Source: Acuticoccus sp. I52.16.1 (GTDB lineage Bacteria > Pseudomonadota > Alphaproteobacteria > Rhizobiales > Amorphaceae). Taken from it: 64,000 bases of DNA. Every line of letters begins with the position of its first letter. Within the stretch, counting starts at the first letter, position 1. Positions 60,272-64,000 of the stretch are shown piece after piece. Both the position numbers and the translations under genes were made by a program. The notes under the pieces were generated by a model. That model saw nothing but the letters and a program-made list of their open reading frames with translations. It searched no databases and was not told the origin of the DNA. The DNA is taken from contig NZ_CP094828.1 of NCBI RefSeq assembly GCF_022865125.1, forward strand, positions 4,705,219-4,769,218. The letters are read 5' to 3'.

Positions 60272-61903
60272 TCAGAGGATCGCGAGGTCGGGCGCGCCGA
60301 CGGTCAGCAGCTGGCCGCCGAGTTCGATGTCGCCCAGGAGGTCGGTGACTTCGCCCTCCACAGCCTCGAAGATCAGGTCGTCGAGTTCGCCCAGCACCGC
60401 GTCGACGATATTCTGGATGTCGTCGGATGCGCCGGGGATGTCGATATCACCGAAGAGGCCGGTGAAATCGATGGAGGCGTTGTCGCTGGTGATGCCGGCC
60501 TCCGCCAAGGTGGTGCCGAACGGCACGCCGATCGACGTCAGTCGGCCTTCCGAGTCGAATTCACCCGCCACGGCCGCATCGTTGCCCAGCTCCAGCTCCT
60601 GATCGGCGGTGAGGGTGATGGAGAAATCCTCCTCCACCCCGGTCGAGAAGTCGTCGGGGAAGTTGAACAGGATGCCGCCGCCCAGGAAGGGTGGGAGGCG
60701 GATGTCGTCCGGAAACTCCAGCGCGAGATCGCCGGAGACGGAGCCGTCCAGCACGATTTCCAGCGACGAGATCTCGAGGACGATGGCCGGCACGTCGCTG
60801 GGATCGGCCGGCGGCAGGGATACGATCGTGTAGTCGAAATCGATGGCGATGGTGTCGAGCGCGATGGATGCGCTGACGGCCGCTCCGCCGAGGTTGTAAT
60901 CGGAGATGCTGCCGAGATCGACCTCCTCCTCGAATCCGACCGTGGCGGTCTCGTCGAACGCGGCCTGGATCGTGGCGGATTGCACGGTGGAGTCGACGAT
61001 CTGGTTCCCGTTGAGGCCGGCGGACAGGTTGAGCGTGCCGGAGATCGTCTGGGCCTCGACCTCTTCGACCGGGCCGCCGACGGTGAGCGCGCTGCGCTCG
61101 TCGTCGATCTGAAGCGTGTAGGGGCTGGTGACGGCGAGCGAGACGTCGCGGATCGAGGCCTCCTGGTCACCCAGATTGCCGACGGTGAGCTGGCGCGAAT
61201 CGCCATCCGCGAACGCCTCGAAGAAGGCCGTCGTGTCGCTGTCGAGCGCGACGCCGTCGACGCGGATCTCCTTCGCCAGCGGGTCGATCTCGACCACGTC
61301 GCCGTCGGTCAGGCCGGGGATCGTCAAGAGGGCGTCGGCCACCGGCGCGACGCCGAAGAGATACCCGTCGACGAGGCCCTGGGGGCCGGTGATGACGTTG
61401 CCGTCGACGTCGAGGGCGAGGTCGACGGTGCCGCCGTCGCCCGGCAGCTCGACGGTGAAGCGCAGCAGCTCGGTCTGATTGAGGGCGCCGGAGTCGAAGC
61501 TGATGCTCTCGCCGTTGCTCATGGTGGTCCGCGCGTCGCCACGCTCGCCGCGGCTGGCGACGCCGAAGCCGTCGTCGGTGTAGCGCACGTGGTCGGTCAG
61601 GTCGCCTATCTTGAAGCGGTTCGCCATGCCGTGGGCGGAGATGGCGACCGGGTCGCTGGCATCGGCGAGGGCGGTCGCGTCGAGGCCGAGGAGACGGCCG
61701 CCGAAGCCGACGTCGGCGAGCTTGAAGGCGGTCTCGCCGGGCTCGAAGGTCGCATCGTCGTCACCGACGACGGCCATGAAATTGGTGTCCCGCAGCAGGC
61801 GCGAGCTGCGCAGCCCGTCGAGGTCGTCGAAGGTGAAGCGATTGCCGTCACCGAGGGAATCGAATCGGGGCGCAGAGAGCTTTGCAAATCGGATGGAAGG
61901 CAT
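60272..61903 (-). CDS. Acidic, cysteine-free hypothetical protein
   Basis: A 543-aa protein with no recognised family. It is very rich in Asp, Glu, Gly, Ala and Leu, poor in Lys, and has no Cys from the chosen ATG (61903). No signal peptide or membrane helix is evident. The pattern of short beta-type stretches and an acidic, uncharged-at-the-end C-terminus (QLLTVGAPDLAIL) is what type I-secreted proteins often look like, but no GGxGxDxL calcium repeats are present. No secretion genes are adjacent. A longer start at 61945 would add Cys-rich residues and has no site. Likely a real gene by codon bias. Confidence 0.72.
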   Translation of the reverse strand: MPSIRFAKLSAPRFDSLGDGNRFTFDDLDGLRSSRLLRDTNFMAVVGDDDATFEPGETAFKLADVGFGGRLLGLDATALADASDPVAISAHGMANRFKIGDLTDHVRYTDDGFGVASRGERGDARTTMSNGESISFDSGALNQTELLRFTVELPGDGGTVDLALDVDGNVITGPQGLVDGYLFGVAPVADALLTIPGLTDGDVVEIDPLAKEIRVDGVALDSDTTAFFEAFADGDSRQLTVGNLGDQEASIRDVSLAVTSPYTLQIDDERSALTVGGPVEEVEAQTISGTLNLSAGLNGNQIVDSTVQSATIQAAFDETATVGFEEEVDLGSISDYNLGGAAVSASIALDTIAIDFDYTIVSLPPADPSDVPAIVLEISSLEIVLDGSVSGDLALEFPDDIRLPPFLGGGILFNFPDDFSTGVEEDFSITLTADQELELGNDAAVAGEFDSEGRLTSIGVPFGTTLAEAGITSDNASIDFTGLFGDIDIPGASDDIQNIVDAVLGELDDLIFEAVEGEVTDLLGDIELGGQLLTVGAPDLAIL

Positions 61904-62309
61904 GGAATGATCCAAATCGCGGCGACATAGACGGCATTCATGCAACGTCTATTTCCACCACATCTGACGGGGTGGGAGGACAATGCGGCAGGGGAGCGGC
62001 CGAATCCCCACGCCGGAGTGACGACCGCCCGCTCAGGCGCCATATTTTAAAACACAGCCTGCATCCTAATGAAAGGTTATATGCTTTGCTTCCGCAATAA
62101 AGTGGAGTTATCGCGCGGAGATTGCGGAGGTCGGGGCAGACCGCATCGAGAATTCCCTCGACATCTCGCGATATTACTATGGTTCGACTAAAATCGAAGG
62201 TATTTCGCGGCGCCCGGCAGAGGCGAGTGCCGCTGCCGCTCCCGCCCTCGCTCCAGCTCTCGGCATCGGGCATCGCGGTCGCCGGGGGCGGGGACCGCGG
62301 CCCGGCGCC
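61904..62309. other. Intergenic region, locally AT-rich, no gene seen
   Basis: This 406-bp gap lies upstream of the acidic protein gene and downstream of the lipoprotein gene. The part 62040-62205 is clearly AT-richer than the window and should hold the promoter for the acidic protein gene. Short open frames on both strands have no family features. A small regulatory RNA cannot be excluded. A GC stem-loop at its right end is listed separately. Confidence 0.5.
62280..62307 (-). terminator. Stem-loop after the lipoprotein gene
   Basis: CGCCGGG and CCCGGCG form a 7-bp stem with a 14-base GC loop, ending three bases from the lipoprotein stop. No T tract follows on the minus strand, so it is a weak candidate. 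Confidence 0.3.
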
Positions 62310-62606
62310 TCAGGTGCGCGGGTCGCAGCGGGTGATGAAGATGCGCCCGCCGAAGCGGCCGCTGAGTGGACCGAGCCACGCATAGCACGCGTCCATCGAC
62401 GGGAAGCAGCCGACGAACGACGCCGAGCGGGTCGGCTCGAAGCCGACCATGCCGGCCGCGCGGCCGATGACGGGCGCGTCGGGGTGGTCCCTGCATTGGG
62501 GCGTCGCTTCGCGCCATTGATAGACCCAGTCGCCCCGCGCCGGGGCGCAGGCGGTCACCGCCACGAGGCCGGCGGCGGCGACGAGGCTGATGGTCACGCG
62601 TGTCAT
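62310..62606 (-). CDS. Small predicted lipoprotein
   Basis: A 98-aa protein with a signal peptide (TRVTISLVAAAGLVAV) and a lipobox VTAC, so lipid attachment at Cys20 is expected. The mature part is short with four further Cys residues, suggesting disulfides in the periplasm, and contains Trp/Tyr-rich turns (GDWVYQW). No known domain is recognised. ATG 62606 has AAGGA eight bases upstream. It lies 53 bp downstream of the oligopeptidase gene on the same strand and may be co-transcribed with it. Confidence 0.8.
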   Translation of the reverse strand: MTRVTISLVAAAGLVAVTACAPARGDWVYQWREATPQCRDHPDAPVIGRAAGMVGFEPTRSASFVGCFPSMDACYAWLGPLSGRFGGRIFITRCDPRT

Positions 62607-62659
62607 CGGTCCGATCCTTGTTGTCGCGGCGCGTTCAATGCCTTCCGGACTCTCGCCTA

Positions 62660-64000
62660 TCACACCTTGCCGAGGACCTGCAGCACGAACGCTTGGACCA
62701 GCGCCACCTCGTCCAGCCGCTTGAACCGGCCGGAGGCGCCGCCATGCCCGGCCTCCATGTTGGTCTTCAGCAGGATCAGGGGCGCGTTGGTGGCCTCGTG
62801 ACGCAGCCGTGCGACCCACTTGGCCGGCTCCCAGTAGGTGACCCGCGGATCCGAGACGCCGGCCAGCACCAGGATATCCGGGTAGGCCTGGGCGGTGACG
62901 TTGTCGACCGGGGAGTAGCCCTTCATGCGGTTGAAGGCGACCGGGTCGCGGATCGGGTCGCCCCATTCCGGCCACTCGGGCGGGGTGAGGGGGAGCGTGT
63001 CGTCGAGCATCGTCGTCAGCACGTCGACGAACGGGACCTCGGCGACGATGGCGCCGAAGCGGTCCGGCGCGCGGTTGGCGACCACGCCCATCAGCATGCC
63101 CCCGGCCGAGCCGCCTTGCGCCGCGATCTTGCCCTTGGCGGTGTAGCCTTCGGCGATCAGGTGGTCGGCGGCGGCGACGAAGTCGGCGAAGGTGTTCTCC
63201 TTGTGGGCGCGCCGGCCGCGGTCGTACCAGTCGAACCCCTTGTCCATGCCGCCGCGCACGTGGGCGATGGCGTAGACGAAGCCCCGGTCCACCAGGCTGA
63301 GCGAGTTGGCCGAGAAGGAGGCGGGGATGGTGATGCCGTAGGAGCCGTAGCCGTAGAGCAGGCACGGCGCGGTCCCGTCGATCGGCGTGTCGGCCCGGTG
63401 GTAGAGGCTGACCGGGACCAGCTCGCCGTCGGGCGCCGGGGCCATCAGGCGGCGCGTGACGTACTGCGAGGGGTCGTGGCCGGAGGGGATCGCCTGCTGC
63501 TTGCGAAGGCGCCGCTCGCGGGTGGCCATGTCGTAGTCCCACACCTCGGTCGGGGTGGTCATGGACGAGTAGTTGAAGCGCAGGCAGTTGGTCTGGAACT
63601 CGTAGCCTTCGGAGATGCCGAGCGAATAGGCCTCCTCGTCGAATGCGATCTGGTGCTCGTCGCCGTCGGCGAGGCGGCGGATGACGATGCGGGGGAGCGC
63701 GTTCTCCCTCTCCAGCCAGACGAGGAAGTCCTGGAAGACGATCATGTCGACGATCAGGATGCCCGGCCGATGGGGGACGATGTCCTCCCAGTTCTCGCGG
63801 CGCGGATCGTCGAGCGGGGCGCGCACGATGCGGAAGTCGCGCGCGTCGCGGTTGGTGCGGATGAAGAGCTGATCGTCGATGTGCGCGACGTCGTACTCCT
63901 CCTCCTCGAGGCGCGGGGCGACCACGACTGCGGGGGACAGCGGGTCATAGGCGTCGATCAGGCGGATCTCGGACGTCTGGTGGTCGTGGCTGTCGATCAC
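62660..64000 (-). CDS. Oligopeptidase B / prolyl oligopeptidase (S9A), N-terminal part outside window
   Basis: The C-terminal 446 codons of an S9A serine peptidase that cleaves short peptides, usually after basic residues in the oligopeptidase B group. The end of the propeller domain is followed by the alpha/beta-hydrolase domain: GYGSYGITIPASFS, RGGMDKGFDWYDRG, the nucleophile in AAQGGSAGGMLMG, the Asp in LAGVSDPRVTYWEP and the His in EAGHGGASGR. The REGG-type HVRGG segment and DP pattern favour oligopeptidase B. The gene continues past the right edge; a GTG at 64000 is only an internal codon. Confidence 0.92.
   Translation of the reverse strand: MIDSHDHQTSEIRLIDAYDPLSPAVVVAPRLEEEEYDVAHIDDQLFIRTNRDARDFRIVRAPLDDPRRENWEDIVPHRPGILIVDMIVFQDFLVWLERENALPRIVIRRLADGDEHQIAFDEEAYSLGISEGYEFQTNCLRFNYSSMTTPTEVWDYDMATRERRLRKQQAIPSGHDPSQYVTRRLMAPAPDGELVPVSLYHRADTPIDGTAPCLLYGYGSYGITIPASFSANSLSLVDRGFVYAIAHVRGGMDKGFDWYDRGRRAHKENTFADFVAAADHLIAEGYTAKGKIAAQGGSAGGMLMGVVANRAPDRFGAIVAEVPFVDVLTTMLDDTLPLTPPEWPEWGDPIRDPVAFNRMKGYSPVDNVTAQAYPDILVLAGVSDPRVTYWEPAKWVARLRHEATNAPLILLKTNMEAGHGGASGRFKRLDEVALVQAFVLQVLGKV

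Noticed and set aside
1-64000. CRISPR arrays, tRNA or rRNA genes, insertion sequences, integrases
   Set aside because: None seen: no spaced direct repeats, no tRNA-like cloverleaf, no rRNA-like sequence and no transposase motifs among the coding frames.

Overview
The window is about 64 kb of very GC-rich DNA from an alphaproteobacterium. The flagellar gene order (motA-fliM-small membrane protein-fliN-fliG-flhB ... flgB-flgC-fliE on the minus strand, with a DUF1217 gene and flgF further right) is that of Hyphomicrobiales (rhizobia-like) flagellar loci. Genus cannot be read from the sequence.

Layout. (1) 1-7420, minus strand: a tightly packed flagellar operon, interrupted only by a maltose-acetyltransferase-like gene. 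(2) 7857-16914: accessory genes: a type II thioesterase, an ABC1/UbiB-family protein, a patatin-like lipase, a 14-helix MFS exporter coupled to an alpha/beta hydrolase, and two related glycosyltransferases. (3) 16892-55157, plus strand: a phosphopantetheinyl transferase and then a hybrid PKS/NRPS assembly line whose genes overlap by 4 nt or nearly so (acyl-AMP ligase-ACP, PKS1, PKS2, NRPS1, PKS3, NRPS2). A second patatin-like protein and another alpha/beta hydrolase follow. (4) 55323-56831: flagellar genes resume (DUF1217 protein, flgF). (5) 56999-64000: housekeeping and stress genes: HdeD-like membrane protein, haloacid dehalogenase, branched-chain aminotransferase, iron superoxide dismutase, an acidic secreted-type hypothetical protein, a small lipoprotein and the C-terminal part of oligopeptidase B.

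Assembly line as read by motif: starter ligase-ACP; PKS1 KS-AT(dead)-DH-ER-KR-ACP; PKS2 KS-AT-DH-KR-ACP; NRPS1 C-A(embedded FkbM-type methyltransferase)-PCP-Cy-A(Cys code, embedded SagB-like oxidase)-PCP; PKS3 KS-AT(malonyl)-DH-ER-KR-ACP-C; NRPS2 A(dead)-acyl/AMP ligase-KR-PCP-TE. If colinear, this would build an acyl chain, add one methylated amino acid with a Glu-like code, form a thiazole from cysteine, extend it with a reduced ketide, and close with a reduced (probably hydroxy) acid before TE release. The glycosyltransferases, exporter and two patatins would act on or around the product. No known compound is recognised, so this cluster, sitting between motA and DUF1217-flgF, is the candidate undescribed system.

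Start sites, domain calls and specificity codes were read by eye; no database search was run.
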